DNA of 64,000 nt, from contig NZ_KZ268709.1 of NCBI RefSeq assembly GCF_002233755.1, positions 19,835 to 83,834 on the forward strand. The letters are read 5' to 3'. The notes beneath the pieces were generated by a model. It ran no database searches, was not told the DNA's origin, and saw nothing but the letters and a program-made list of their open reading frames with translations. Source of the stretch: Acinetobacter piscicola. Lineage in GTDB: Bacteria; Pseudomonadota; Gammaproteobacteria; Pseudomonadales; Moraxellaceae. Below, in pieces: positions 9,506 to 19,119 of the stretch (position 1 is its first letter; every line of letters starts with the position of its first letter). The position numbers and the translations under genes were made by a program.

Positions 9506-11644
9506 ATGAAAACAATTTTATTGGTTCCTACTGGGGAAGGTGTTGGTTTAACCTCTGCTTGTCTAGGTCTTGTTTATGCATTGGAATGCCAAGGTGTAAA
9601 ATCAGGTTTTTTAAAACCATTCTCACAAGAGTTAAGCACTGAACCTGACCGCACCACTGCGCTATATCGCCATATCTCTAATTCAGAAACCGTTGAACCG
9701 ATTTCTTTTGTAAAAATCACTCAGCAATTAAATGCCAATGAAACGGATGAACTCTTAGAAGAGGCTGTCAGCCTGCATCGTCGAGTAGCGAAGTTACATG
9801 ACATTATTATTGTTGAAGGTCTTGTTCCAACAACACGTGATTCTTTTGCAAGTGATTTAAACGCTTCTTTGGCACAAGCTTTAGATGCGAAAGTCATTTT
9901 TGTCAGTAATGCAGATATTCACAAACCTGAACAAACTGCTGAAAAAATCGAAACTCAATTGCGTAACTTTGGTGGTGCATCTTCATCACGTAATGCGGGC
10001 GTTTTGCTCATGCGTACTCGTGGTTTACCCGCTGATTCTGCACAGATCCCTGTAACCATTGATACCGATCTGCGTTTAGTCAATGATATTGAAAAATTCA
10101 GTACTGAAATTCAAAAAAGTCATCCATACATTGGTTCTGCGAAATTACCGATCATCGGTATGGTACCGTTCAGTGATATTTTAAGTGTGCCACGTGTTTC
10201 AGACCTTGCGAAACAAATCCAAGCCACATGGATTAATGAAGGTAAAGCAGCGACACGTCGTGTATTACACAGTAGTTTAATCGCTTCCAATATTGAACAC
10301 GAGCTAGATAAATTTATTGCAGGCGAACTGATTATCAGTGCATCAGATCGTATTGATGTGTTATTGGCGAGTAGCTTAGCCACCAGTAATGGTATTCCCT
10401 TAGCAGGTTTGGTATTAACAGAGCATTATGAACCCAATGCTTTAGTACTTGAATTCTGCCAAGCAGCGATTAAAAATGGTTTACCTATTTTACACACCCC
10501 TCTCAGCACCTTTGAAACTGCACAAAAGCTTTCAAATTTGAGCAATGAAATCCCTGTTGATGATATCCAACGTGCTGATCAAGTAACACGTTTCGTATCT
10601 AGTCATATTGATCCCGTTTGGTTGACTCAAATGCTCAATGGTGATTACAAACCACGTTTATCTCCTTCTGCGTTCCGTCATGAATTAGTACAAAAATCAA
10701 TTGCTGCGAAAAAGCGTATTGTACTGCCGGAAGGTGATGAGCCACGTACTGTTCAAGCTGCTGCAATCTGCCAGTCACGTGGTATTGCTCAATGTGTTTT
10801 ATTGGCAAAACCTGAAGCCGTGATTGAAGTTGCTAAAGCACGTAATATTGAATTGCCTTTTGATTTAGAAATTATTGATCCAGACCTGATTCGCGAAAAT
10901 TATGTCACTCAAATGGTTGAATTACGCAAAGGCAAACTCAACGAACTCCAAGCTCGTGAACAACTTCAAGATACTGTGGTTTTAGGTACCATGATGTTGG
11001 CGCTTGATCAAGTTGATGGTTTAGTTTCTGGTGCAATACATACCACTGCTAATACTGTTCGACCTGCTTTTCAGTTAATTAAAACTGCACCAGACTATTC
11101 TTTAGTATCTTCTATATTTTTCATGCTGTTACCAGATGAAGTTTATGTCTATGGTGACTGTGCGATCAATCCTGATCCTGATGCAGAACAGTTGGCGGAG
11201 ATTGCCATCCAATCCGCTGATTCAGCAAAAGCTTTTGGCATAGACCCTCGTATTGCCATGATTTCTTATTCAACAGGTACTTCTGGCGCTGGAGCAGAAG
11301 TTGAGAAAGTTGCCAAAGCAACTGAAATTGCGAAACAACGTCGTCCTGATTTACTCATTGATGGCCCGCTTCAGTATGATGCTGCTTCGGTTGAAAGTGT
11401 GGGACGCTCTAAAGCCCCTGACTCTAAAGTTGCAGGTCGTGCCAATGTATTTATTTTCCCGGACCTCAATACAGGAAATACCACTTACAAAGCGGTTCAG
11501 CGTTCTGCCAATGTAGTGAGTGTAGGCCCAATGTTGCAAGGTTTAAATAAACCTGTAAATGATTTGTCTCGTGGTGCTTTGGTCGATGATATTGTCTTTA
11601 CCATCGCCTTAACTGCAATTCAGTCAGCACAACAAGAAGTCTAA
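9506..11644 (+). CDS. pta: Phosphate acetyltransferase, long form
   Basis: Pta converts acetyl-CoA and phosphate to acetyl phosphate. The 712-residue length is the long proteobacterial form: an N-terminal P-loop-like regulatory domain (residues 1-220, with PTGEGVGLTSACLGL), a DRTGG domain (about 225-340) and the catalytic PTA_PTB domain (about 385-705) with RIVLPEGDEPRT, GALVSGA-like GLVSGAIHTTANTVRPA and SYSTGTSGAG. It is second in the ackA-pta operon and ends in a strong terminator. Confidence 0.97.
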   Translation: MKTILLVPTGEGVGLTSACLGLVYALECQGVKSGFLKPFSQELSTEPDRTTALYRHISNSETVEPISFVKITQQLNANETDELLEEAVSLHRRVAKLHDIIIVEGLVPTTRDSFASDLNASLAQALDAKVIFVSNADIHKPEQTAEKIETQLRNFGGASSSRNAGVLLMRTRGLPADSAQIPVTIDTDLRLVNDIEKFSTEIQKSHPYIGSAKLPIIGMVPFSDILSVPRVSDLAKQIQATWINEGKAATRRVLHSSLIASNIEHELDKFIAGELIISASDRIDVLLASSLATSNGIPLAGLVLTEHYEPNALVLEFCQAAIKNGLPILHTPLSTFETAQKLSNLSNEIPVDDIQRADQVTRFVSSHIDPVWLTQMLNGDYKPRLSPSAFRHELVQKSIAAKKRIVLPEGDEPRTVQAAAICQSRGIAQCVLLAKPEAVIEVAKARNIELPFDLEIIDPDLIRENYVTQMVELRKGKLNELQAREQLQDTVVLGTMMLALDQVDGLVSGAIHTTANTVRPAFQLIKTAPDYSLVSSIFFMLLPDEVYVYGDCAINPDPDAEQLAEIAIQSADSAKAFGIDPRIAMISYSTGTSGAGAEVEKVAKATEIAKQRRPDLLIDGPLQYDAASVESVGRSKAPDSKVAGRANVFIFPDLNTGNTTYKAVQRSANVVSVGPMLQGLNKPVNDLSRGALVDDIVFTIALTAIQSAQQEV

Positions 11645-11684
11645 ATCTAAGATTTTCAAGTTGATATAAAAATCATATCAATAT

Positions 11685-11722
11685 AAAAAGCCATCCAATC
11701 GAACAACTGGATGGCTTTTTTT
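11685..11722 (+). terminator. Terminator of ackA-pta
   Basis: The stem AAAAGCCATCCA pairs with TGGATGGCTTTT around a short loop and continues into a run of T, 40 bases after the pta stop codon. Confidence 0.9.
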
Positions 11723-11815
11723 GCAATCAAATACTTCTTCAGAAATCGAGTGATGTGTTTATTCTAAGTAAAAATACCGCTGTTCCATGAAATACTGATT
11801 TACTGAAAGTATGAT

Positions 11816-14023
11816 TTAGAAGAAATAATTCATTCTAAATAAATAATTTCGTGGTGTTCCCGGCATAGAGCTTGAACGCCAGTATTCTTTATCCGTTAAA
11901 TTATTCACTGCAAAAGTTGCGCCCCATTTGTCATCTTTATAACCAATGGCTGCATCTACGCGAGTAAAGTCAGGCATTTTTGCAGTGTTTTTATCTGTCG
12001 TATAATAAGAACCAACATAAGTTACACCTACTTCGCCATACCAATTTTGCGTTGGTAAATAACGGACAAATAAATTCCCCGTATTCTCAGAAATACCACC
12101 TAATCGGTTACCTTTTAAATTATCAGCTTCTTTTACATTACGACTATCATCTTTCCATTTAGCATCAGTAAAGCCATAGCCTCCACGAACGTAGAGATTT
12201 TCAAACACTTTACCAATAAAACTAAACTCTGCACCTTTAGATTGTTGTTTTTGCCCTACTTCCCATTCATCTGGTTTATTTATAGCATCAGGCTGATAGC
12301 GAATATTGTTTTTGGTAATATCATAGATAGAAAGTTGTGTATTCAAGTTCCCATCTAACCAATCACTTTTTACCCCAATTTCATACTGCTCGTTATACTG
12401 TGGTTCAGCATCATATAAATTTGGATTTATAGATGCACTCACCCCTAATAAACCTCGACCACCGTAAGGTGAAAAGCTTTTACTATAAGATGCATAGAAA
12501 CTTTGACTTTCAACAGGTTGCCAAACAAAACCAATATTTGGACTTACGCTATCATCACTATAAGATCGAGTGCTGTTCTTACGAATGTCATTGGTTTTAA
12601 AATCATAACTGTCGTATCTCAGACCAAGCATCATCTTGTATTTTTCATTAAATGAAATCAGATCTTGAAGGAAGAAACTCAGCGCATTGGCATCCGTTTG
12701 ACTGTGCGATGTTTCAGCAGGTCGCGCACCATTCAATGCTGTCCAACTTGGAGACAAGAAACTATCCGTTGTATTAAACGGATTGACATAACGATAATAA
12801 ATTCCCGCCTTTTCTCCACTCGAATAGTTTCCAAGGATTGGTTCTCTCTTTTCATTAGACCAATCACTGCCTAGCATAATTTTATGGTCTAAAAGACCCG
12901 TTTTAAATTGCCCCGTAATATCAAAAGTATTCACCAATGTTTTATTTGTTGTTTGTTGCCAAGCATAATTTTGGCGAATTTTACCTTGCCAATCACATGG
13001 CTTACCGTCATTTTGTAATCCTGCTGTTGAACACCATGTTCCAGCAAAGAAATTATCAAAATCTTGGAATGATTCACGGTGACTGAGTGCCCAATGAAAC
13101 TTCCAGTCAGGTGCAAATTCATATTTTAAGTCAGTTCTAAATGACTTTGTTTCATCAACGATATTATCATTTTCACCAGCAAACCCCGTTTTGATCGAAA
13201 CACCTGCGGGTAGATTTACATATTCTGGCCCACGATCTGGCGTTCTGTTTAGGCTGTCATAGGTGAATTCGGTTGTCCAAAACAACTTTTCATCATCACT
13301 ACGATAGGTCACGCTAGGTGATAGCATTTCCTGATTAAATCCGATGCCCGAACGAAAACTATTGCTATCAGACTTCTCGCCAACCAAACGTACTGCCCAG
13401 TTATCCGTTAAAGCTTTATTAAAATCAATGGTTCCACCTACGTTATCGTAAGAACCTACATAAGCCCCAACTGAACTTTTAGAATCAAAGTTAGCAACTT
13501 TAGTCACCATATTGATGACACCGCCGCCTGCGCTGCGGCCATAAAGTACCGATGCAGGGCCTTTTAAAATCTCGATACGTTCAATATTTGCAGTACTACG
13601 ACGATACTGTCCACTTTCACGTACACCATCACGGTAAATATCATTGGTATCTGCATTAAATCCGCGAATAGAAATACCATCATTTCGCGCATCATAGCTT
13701 GTCGAAACACCAGGTGTACCTTGCAACATTACGCTTAAGTCATTTGCACCATAAAGCTTGTATTTTGATACATCAATAGTATCAATTGTTTGTGGGATAT
13801 CTTTTTTATCTAAGCCATTTCGAGTGACATTTGCTTGTTTATAATCCACATAGGTTTTTATCGGATCTCCTTCTTCCATGGCTTCAATAACAATTGTTGG
13901 AAGCGTTGCTGAACTGGTTTTTTGCGCTTCATTTATCTCTGAATTCGCAAATGTTGTAGAGGAAACAAACAAAAAACCTGTTGATAACATCATCAGAGAT
14001 AAAGAATTTTTTACAAAAGGCAC
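11816..14023 (-). CDS. TonB-dependent siderophore receptor (outer membrane)
   Basis: This is an outer-membrane gated channel for an iron-siderophore complex. After the signal peptide (NSLSLMMLSTGFLFVSSTTFA) come a TonB-box-like segment, the plug domain (about 65-185) with DIPQTIDTI, SIRGFN and RIEILKGPASVLYGRSAGGGVINM, and a 22-strand barrel ending in an aromatic F. The frame stays open up to 14152, but a perfect Fur palindrome at 14041-14059 lies inside that extension, so I place the start at the GTG at 14023 (MPFVKNSL...), which yields a proper signal peptide; ATGs at 13993 and 13990 are alternatives. The ligand is not deducible; hydroxamate or catecholate types are possible. Confidence 0.85.
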   Translation of the reverse strand: MPFVKNSLSLMMLSTGFLFVSSTTFANSEINEAQKTSSATLPTIVIEAMEEGDPIKTYVDYKQANVTRNGLDKKDIPQTIDTIDVSKYKLYGANDLSVMLQGTPGVSTSYDARNDGISIRGFNADTNDIYRDGVRESGQYRRSTANIERIEILKGPASVLYGRSAGGGVINMVTKVANFDSKSSVGAYVGSYDNVGGTIDFNKALTDNWAVRLVGEKSDSNSFRSGIGFNQEMLSPSVTYRSDDEKLFWTTEFTYDSLNRTPDRGPEYVNLPAGVSIKTGFAGENDNIVDETKSFRTDLKYEFAPDWKFHWALSHRESFQDFDNFFAGTWCSTAGLQNDGKPCDWQGKIRQNYAWQQTTNKTLVNTFDITGQFKTGLLDHKIMLGSDWSNEKREPILGNYSSGEKAGIYYRYVNPFNTTDSFLSPSWTALNGARPAETSHSQTDANALSFFLQDLISFNEKYKMMLGLRYDSYDFKTNDIRKNSTRSYSDDSVSPNIGFVWQPVESQSFYASYSKSFSPYGGRGLLGVSASINPNLYDAEPQYNEQYEIGVKSDWLDGNLNTQLSIYDITKNNIRYQPDAINKPDEWEVGQKQQSKGAEFSFIGKVFENLYVRGGYGFTDAKWKDDSRNVKEADNLKGNRLGGISENTGNLFVRYLPTQNWYGEVGVTYVGSYYTTDKNTAKMPDFTRVDAAIGYKDDKWGATFAVNNLTDKEYWRSSSMPGTPRNYLFRMNYFF

Positions 14024-14040
14024 AGCAACACCGGAAAAGT

Positions 14041-14059
14041 AATGATAATAATTATCATT
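14041..14059 (-). promoter_or_regulatory. Fur box upstream of the 11816-14023 receptor
   Basis: AATGATAATAATTATCATT contains the perfect 7-1-7 Fur palindrome TGATAAT-A-ATTATCA. Its position just before the receptor start indicates repression by Fur with iron. Confidence 0.85.
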
Positions 14060-14444
14060 ATAATACATCTTTTCATAAAACTTTACAAAATATATTAATT
14101 CAACTACAGAATAGGCAACTTTTACACCATAAGAACCTAAAATTATTGTCAAAATATCCGATGTACTTTTTTTAATTTGTCATGAAAACTATTTTATTCA
14201 TTTCTATTTATGACTTCTTACAACTTCAAAACAACCATTCCCCTAAAACATAAAAACAAGTCATTGCTTTATGGTTAAGTGATTTACAGATTCTAAAATT
14301 TTCATGATTTTTATCTAAATAATTTTATAAATAAAATCTATTCATTCATATTTTTATGTTGATAAATACGTTCTATTTCAATATCTTTAAAGGGAAAAGA
14401 TAAAACATAATTTGAACAGAAAATAAAAACTGGTATCCACATCA
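14060..14444. other. Divergent promoter region between the siderophore receptor and the MFS gene
   Basis: About 385 very AT-rich bases contain no ORF that I trust. The receptor promoter must lie near the Fur box end. For the MFS gene, AAAGGGAAAAG about 50 bases before its ATG is too far away to be its ribosome binding site. I see no second Fur box on the MFS side. Confidence 0.5.
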
Positions 14445-15785
14445 ATGAGTGAAACAAGTACAAGCAAATTTCCATTTGGACGAAATTTTTATTTCATTCA
14501 GTTCTCTGCAATTTTTAACAGTATTGCTTCTCGATGCATATATCTAGCACTTGCTTGGTGGGTACTTTCTGTCACCCATGATGCAACTGCTTTTGCAGTT
14601 TTTGTTGCTGTAGGCGCTGCGGCTGATATCTTAGCACGTGGATTATTTGGCTCACTTGGTGATACTTACGATAAACAAAAACTGATTTCCATTTGCTATT
14701 TGATGAGTTTAATTTCATCCATGGTTATTGCTCTGCTCGCTACAGCAAATTTGTATTGGTCAGGATTGCTCATTTTTTGCCAAGTGATCGCTGGTTTAGC
14801 GGTAGGAATTCGAGAACCCTTACAAAATAGTATTATTCCTTTTCAAGTGACTAAAGCATTGCTTTCTAAAGCAATTCAATGGCGCTCAGCGGCCATCACC
14901 ATCGTGACATTTTGTTCACCTATCCTTGGAACTGGATTGATTTCAATCATCGGTGCACAAAATACCCTTTGGCTAGGTGTTGGATTGATTATTGTTTCAA
15001 TCGTACTTTTAGCATTTATTAAGCCGACAAATCTGCCTCAAGACTTTGAACATGCACCCCAACGCCCCAAATGGTACAGTGGTTTTTCTGCAATTTTACG
15101 ACTACCACCCGAAATCAGTTTAATTAAAATTACTTTTTTCATGAATTTAGGGCTTTATCCATTTTTAGGTGTCGTTCTACCTGCGTTCTTTTATCAAAAT
15201 TACAGCAAAAGTCCTTGGTTATTTGGGATCGCAGATACTGCTTTTGCGCTCGGTATGTTTATCGGTGCAACAAAGATTGGGGCCGCTGCTAATACTCATT
15301 TTGGTCGTGCGCCTACCACCTATATGGGGTATTTAGGTTTAGGTGTTGGTATTTTTATTACTGCGCTGATGTGCCAAATGTTAAGCGTTTTTCATCTAGC
15401 TTATTTTCTACTCTTATGTTTTGGAATGGGTCTAGCTGGCTGTGGCTTAATGGTGGCTGTGACCAATACCAGTTTTATGCGTAGCGCTGCTTCTCCAAAT
15501 CATTTTCTAAATAGAATCAGTGCATCAGCAACTTTTGGTACAGGTATTGCTAGTCCACTTGGCGTTGTGATTGCGGGTATGTTTATAACTTATTTAGGTT
15601 TATATACAACCATGATTGTCCTAAGTTTGATCATTGTATCTGCTTCAGTTTTATCATTTTTTAGTTCAAACCTTCGACAAGTGTTGGCTTTACCTGAAGA
15701 TGAAATTCATGGGGCTTATTCTCGCTTTTACCCCAAAGCTTTTGATAAAAATGAGCAGATTGTGTTGAATGAAGATGTTGTGTAA
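14445..15785 (+). CDS. Major facilitator superfamily transporter (EntS-like MFS_3 type)
   Basis: This 446-residue inner-membrane protein has about 12 hydrophobic segments. The region after TM2 reads LFGSLGDTYDKQKLI, the loop 2-3 MFS signature (G..D..D+), and GLAVGIREPLQNSIIP resembles the EntS/MFS_3 siderophore-export subgroup. It lies divergent from a Fur-regulated siderophore receptor, so export of a siderophore is plausible, but no siderophore biosynthesis gene is in the window and multidrug efflux is equally possible. Confidence 0.75.
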   Translation: MSETSTSKFPFGRNFYFIQFSAIFNSIASRCIYLALAWWVLSVTHDATAFAVFVAVGAAADILARGLFGSLGDTYDKQKLISICYLMSLISSMVIALLATANLYWSGLLIFCQVIAGLAVGIREPLQNSIIPFQVTKALLSKAIQWRSAAITIVTFCSPILGTGLISIIGAQNTLWLGVGLIIVSIVLLAFIKPTNLPQDFEHAPQRPKWYSGFSAILRLPPEISLIKITFFMNLGLYPFLGVVLPAFFYQNYSKSPWLFGIADTAFALGMFIGATKIGAAANTHFGRAPTTYMGYLGLGVGIFITALMCQMLSVFHLAYFLLLCFGMGLAGCGLMVAVTNTSFMRSAASPNHFLNRISASATFGTGIASPLGVVIAGMFITYLGLYTTMIVLSLIIVSASVLSFFSSNLRQVLALPEDEIHGAYSRFYPKAFDKNEQIVLNEDVV

Positions 15786-15915
15786 ATGTGACAGCAAATG
15801 CTCATTTTGAGGAGTTTTATTTGGACAAATAATTGAAATTATTTTAACAATCGGAATAAGTATTAAGTATAAGGATTTTAAACAGAAAAGAAGACGTATC
15901 TTTAAATTTTAGACA

Positions 15916-15951
15916 TAAAAAAGAAGATAAAGCGTTAGGCTTGATCTTCTT
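15916..15951 (-). terminator. Terminator overlapping the 3' end of the 29-residue peptide gene
   Basis: On the minus strand AAGAAGAT pairs with ATCTTCTT (15944-15951 with 15921-15928), extended by AAGC/GCTT across a GTTAG loop and followed by six T. The hairpin contains the stop codon of the small ORF at 15935-16024, so the transcript ends right after the peptide. Confidence 0.8.
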
Positions 15952-16024
15952 TCTGACCGTAAATCCAAGTTGCTGCAATAAAGGTACTAAAAGCTACAAC
16001 CATCAGGACACTTAACATTGTCAT
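15935..16024 (-). CDS. 29-residue single-pass membrane peptide, probably phosphate-regulated
   Basis: The ORF encodes MTMLSVLMVVAFSTFIAATW followed by IYGQKEDQA. One hydrophobic helix of about 18 residues is followed by a short charged tail, the architecture of bacterial small membrane proteins that tune larger complexes. It is supported by three signals in the right order on the minus strand: a near-consensus Pho box (16069-16086), a -10 CATAAT placed 10 nt after the box as in phoA-type promoters, and an intrinsic terminator overlapping the stop codon. The ribosome site is weak (GAGAAATG). I do not recognise a family; E. coli YoaI is a functional analogue at most. Confidence 0.65.
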   Translation of the reverse strand: MTMLSVLMVVAFSTFIAATWIYGQKEDQA

Positions 16025-16052
16025 ACTACATTTCTCGATTTTTGTTGAAGCT

Positions 16053-16086
16053 ATTATGTAAAAGTTTTATGACAAATTTATGACAA
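16053..16086 (-). promoter_or_regulatory. Pho box and -10 element of the 29-residue peptide gene
   Basis: On the minus strand TTGTCAT-AAAT-TTGTCAT-AAAA gives two identical 7-mers in 11-bp register, very close to the PhoB consensus CTGTCAT-AWAW-CTGTCAY. A third, weaker unit CTTTTAC follows in register. CATAAT (16058-16053) sits 10 nt downstream as a -10. The ATG at 16024 is about 28 nt further on. Confidence 0.75.
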
Positions 16087-16360
16087 TATCGTCATATTTT
16101 AAAAATTAGACTTAAATTAATTTTTATATATAAATTACAAATACTTGTGAATAAAAATTTATTCCGATCGTTAAAAATTATTAATTTTCTTTTAAAATAT
16201 TACCTTAATTATGACACTGAATAATCACCAAATATGAGCTTAAATGATAAGTGATATTTATTAAACTTTAGCCCAAATCCTAAGCAAAATACCCACAAAT
16301 CTTGCTTTATCACGTATAATTTAGCCCGCTAGCTATCAGCCCGCTCACGAGATTTTCGAT

Positions 16361-17887
16361 ATGACAACTATTATCAAGCAAGATGACTTGATCACATCGG
16401 TCAAAGATGCGCTTCAGTTCATTTCTTACTATCATCCACAAGACTTCATCCAAGCGATGAGCCGTGCTTATGATCGTGAAGAGAACAAAGCCGCAAAAGA
16501 TGCGATTGCACAAATCCTCATTAACTCACGTATGTGTGCAGAAGGTCATCGTCCAATCTGTCAAGATACTGGTATTGTTAACGTATTTGTTGATGTGGGC
16601 TTAGATGTTAAATTTGATTTAACCATGAGCTTAGATGACGCAATCAATGAAGGTGTACGCCAAGGTTATTTAGAAAATAGTAACGTACTTCGTGCATCTG
16701 TACTTGCTGATCCTGCTTTTGGTCGTAAGAATACTAAAGACAATACGCCTGCTGTGATTCACTACAAACTCGTACCGGGTAATAAAGTAGATATCACTGT
16801 TGCTGCTAAAGGTGGCGGTTCAGAAAATAAATCTAAACTTGCCATGTTAAACCCTTCTGATTCTATCGTGGATTGGGTATTGAAAACTGTTCCAACAATG
16901 GGTGCAGGCTGGTGTCCTCCGGGTATGTTGGGTATTGGTATTGGTGGTACTGCTGAAAAAGCCATGATGCTTGCAAAAGAATCGCTCATGGAAGAAATCA
17001 ACATGGACGAGTTACTTCGTCGTGGCCCTGAAAATAAAATCGAAGAACTTCGTATGGAAATCTTCGAAAAAGTAAATGCTCTTGGTATCGGTGCTCAAGG
17101 TCTTGGTGGTCTAACGACTGTTCTTGATATTAAAATCAAAGATTACCCTTGTCATGCTGCAGGTAAACCAGTTGGGATGATTCCAAACTGTGCCGCAACT
17201 CGTCATGCACATTTCCAACTAGATGGTTCTGGTATTGCACACATTCAAGCACCGAAAATTTCTGATTATCCTGAAGTGACTTGGGATTCTTCAAGCTCTA
17301 AGCGTGTTGACCTAGACAATATTACCCAAGAAGAAATGAACGCTTGGCAACCAGGCGATACATTATTGTTGAACGGTACAATCTATACAGGTCGTGACGC
17401 TGCACACAAACGTATGTGTGAAATGTTGGATAATGGCGAAGAGCTTCCAGTCGATCTTAAAGGTAAATTTATTTATTACGTTGGTCCTGTAGATCCTGTA
17501 GGTGATGAAGTGGTTGGCCCTGCTGGTCCAACAACAGCTACGCGTATGGACAAATTTACACGTCAAGTTTTAGAAGCAACTGGCTTGTTCGGTATGATTG
17601 GTAAAGCGGATCGTGGCCCTACAGCAATTGAAGCAATCAAAGACAACAAAGCGACTTATTTAATGGCTGTTGGTGGTGCTGCTTACTTAGTGTCTAAAGC
17701 AGTTCGTCAAGCTGAAGTCGTTGCATTTGCTGATTTAGGAATGGAAGCAATCTACAAATTTGTCGTTGAAGACATGCCTGTTTCGGTTGCTGTCGATGTG
17801 AATGGTACTTCTATTCATGCGACTGCACCAAAAATCTGGCAAGCAAAAATTGGAAAAATTCCAGTAGTCGATGCTGCTGCAAGTTAA
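16361..17887 (+). CDS. fumA: Fumarate hydratase, class I (iron-sulfur, dimeric)
   Basis: Fumarase converts fumarate and malate in the TCA cycle. The 508-residue protein has both class I domains fused in one chain: the alpha domain (about 10-285), with cysteines in HRPICQDTG, MIPNCAATRH and an AGWCPPGMLGIG segment, and the beta domain (about 300-505), with LNGTIYTGRDAAHKRM and VGPAGPTTATRMD. Cys residues near 66, 185 and 279 are the likely 4Fe-4S ligands. The protein is oxygen-sensitive by family. The gene is monocistronic with its own terminator. Confidence 0.95.
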   Translation: MTTIIKQDDLITSVKDALQFISYYHPQDFIQAMSRAYDREENKAAKDAIAQILINSRMCAEGHRPICQDTGIVNVFVDVGLDVKFDLTMSLDDAINEGVRQGYLENSNVLRASVLADPAFGRKNTKDNTPAVIHYKLVPGNKVDITVAAKGGGSENKSKLAMLNPSDSIVDWVLKTVPTMGAGWCPPGMLGIGIGGTAEKAMMLAKESLMEEINMDELLRRGPENKIEELRMEIFEKVNALGIGAQGLGGLTTVLDIKIKDYPCHAAGKPVGMIPNCAATRHAHFQLDGSGIAHIQAPKISDYPEVTWDSSSSKRVDLDNITQEEMNAWQPGDTLLLNGTIYTGRDAAHKRMCEMLDNGEELPVDLKGKFIYYVGPVDPVGDEVVGPAGPTTATRMDKFTRQVLEATGLFGMIGKADRGPTAIEAIKDNKATYLMAVGGAAYLVSKAVRQAEVVAFADLGMEAIYKFVVEDMPVSVAVDVNGTSIHATAPKIWQAKIGKIPVVDAAAS

Positions 17888-17923
17888 TCCATTATTCTTT
17901 TCAAATTCAACTTGAATCTTGAT

Positions 17924-17957
17924 AAAAAAGCACTCTATGATGAAGAGTGCTTTTTTA
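17924..17957 (+). terminator. Terminator of the fumarase gene
   Basis: AAAAAAGCACTCT pairs with AGAGTGCTTTTTT around a short loop, 37 bases after the stop codon. The next gene starts 14 bases beyond the T-tract. Confidence 0.9.
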
Positions 17958-17970
17958 TTTGGGTTAAAGA

Positions 17971-18522
17971 ATGAAAATAAAACAATGGATCACATCATTT
18001 ATATTCACCAGTTTATTTTTGGGAACCCAATCTATTGTCTTTGCTAGTCCAGCAACAGATAAAAGTGTAGATAAGTTGATGCAACTTTCAAATATTTCCG
18101 AGGTCTTTAAACAAAGCACCAAAGACATGCAACCTTATTTTGATGAACAAGCGGAAGACCTTGTCCGCCAAGTGACTGGTGCTCAAACATTCAATATTGA
18201 TCAACAAAATGCGGTTCTACAAATCAGCGCACTTTACAGTGAAGTCCAACAACGGATTACCACAGACCCTAAATTCATGAACGTGTTTAAGACGCTGTTC
18301 AAAAAGACATTTACAGAAGAAGAAGTTCAAGCCAATATTCAGTTTCTGAGCACCCCAATTGGGCAATCGATTAATCATAAAATGAATCTACTGATGTCAG
18401 ATATCATGTTAGAAACAACAAAATTTTCACAAGAACAAATGTTAAAAGAAGAAAATCAAAAGTTGATTAGACAGAAAATGGAAGCGATCTTAGTGCCCTT
18501 GGTTCAAGGGCGAGAAGACTGA
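17971..18522 (+). CDS. DUF2059 secreted protein, paralogue 1
   Basis: This 183-residue protein has a signal peptide ending near IVFA/SP (residue 26) and an all-helical body. The conserved DUF2059 region includes the FTEEEVQANIQFLSTPIGQSINHKM segment, here at about 111-135. The family is periplasmic and of unknown function. It is 50 bases from a second DUF2059 gene of similar length, and the two probably form an operon after local duplication. Confidence 0.8.
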   Translation: MKIKQWITSFIFTSLFLGTQSIVFASPATDKSVDKLMQLSNISEVFKQSTKDMQPYFDEQAEDLVRQVTGAQTFNIDQQNAVLQISALYSEVQQRITTDPKFMNVFKTLFKKTFTEEEVQANIQFLSTPIGQSINHKMNLLMSDIMLETTKFSQEQMLKEENQKLIRQKMEAILVPLVQGRED

Positions 18523-18572
18523 ATTTATAAATATATCCGATTCTAAACTGAATACTCATAAAGGAATAAAAC

Positions 18573-19100
18573 ATGAAAGCTATCAAATATTTTATCTGTG
18601 GTCTGATCTGTTGTTCTGCCAATTTAAGTTTCGCAGCTCAAGCAACGCCGCAAGATGTTGAAAAATTGATTAATGTTATGAATTTAAATCAACTGATCCA
18701 AGATACACTCAAACAAATTCGTCCACAGCTTGATCAACAAGCTTATGTCATCGTTCAATCCATCGTAAAACATGAAAATTTAAGCCCACAAGAGCAAGTG
18801 ATTGCCAATCAATTGGCGGATAAACTTTATGTGCAAAGCCAAAAAACCTTAGCTTGGGATAAATTAAAACCCATTTATTCAAAAATTTATAGCAATGTAT
18901 TTAATTCAGAAGAGATCAAAGCACAAATTGATTTTTATTCAAGTCCTATTGGCCAATCGATTTTACAAAAAACACCACAGGTCGCTCAAGAAAGTATGAA
19001 AATTATGAATGATCAATTATTTTCCGTGATGCAAACCACGCGACAAGATTTTGCAGATATTGATAAACAGTTACGTGAGCTAAAAAAACAAGCTGAATAA
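18573..19100 (+). CDS. DUF2059 secreted protein, paralogue 2
   Basis: This 175-residue protein has a signal peptide (about residues 1-21, ending NLSFA) and the same helical domain as its upstream neighbour. Shared features include DVEKLINVMNLNQLI versus SVDKLMQLSNISEVF, and SSPIGQSILQK versus STPIGQSINHK. AAGGAATAAAAC precedes the ATG and supports the start. Function unknown. Confidence 0.8.
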   Translation: MKAIKYFICGLICCSANLSFAAQATPQDVEKLINVMNLNQLIQDTLKQIRPQLDQQAYVIVQSIVKHENLSPQEQVIANQLADKLYVQSQKTLAWDKLKPIYSKIYSNVFNSEEIKAQIDFYSSPIGQSILQKTPQVAQESMKIMNDQLFSVMQTTRQDFADIDKQLRELKKQAE

Positions 19101-19119
19101 AACGACGAAAATAATGATG

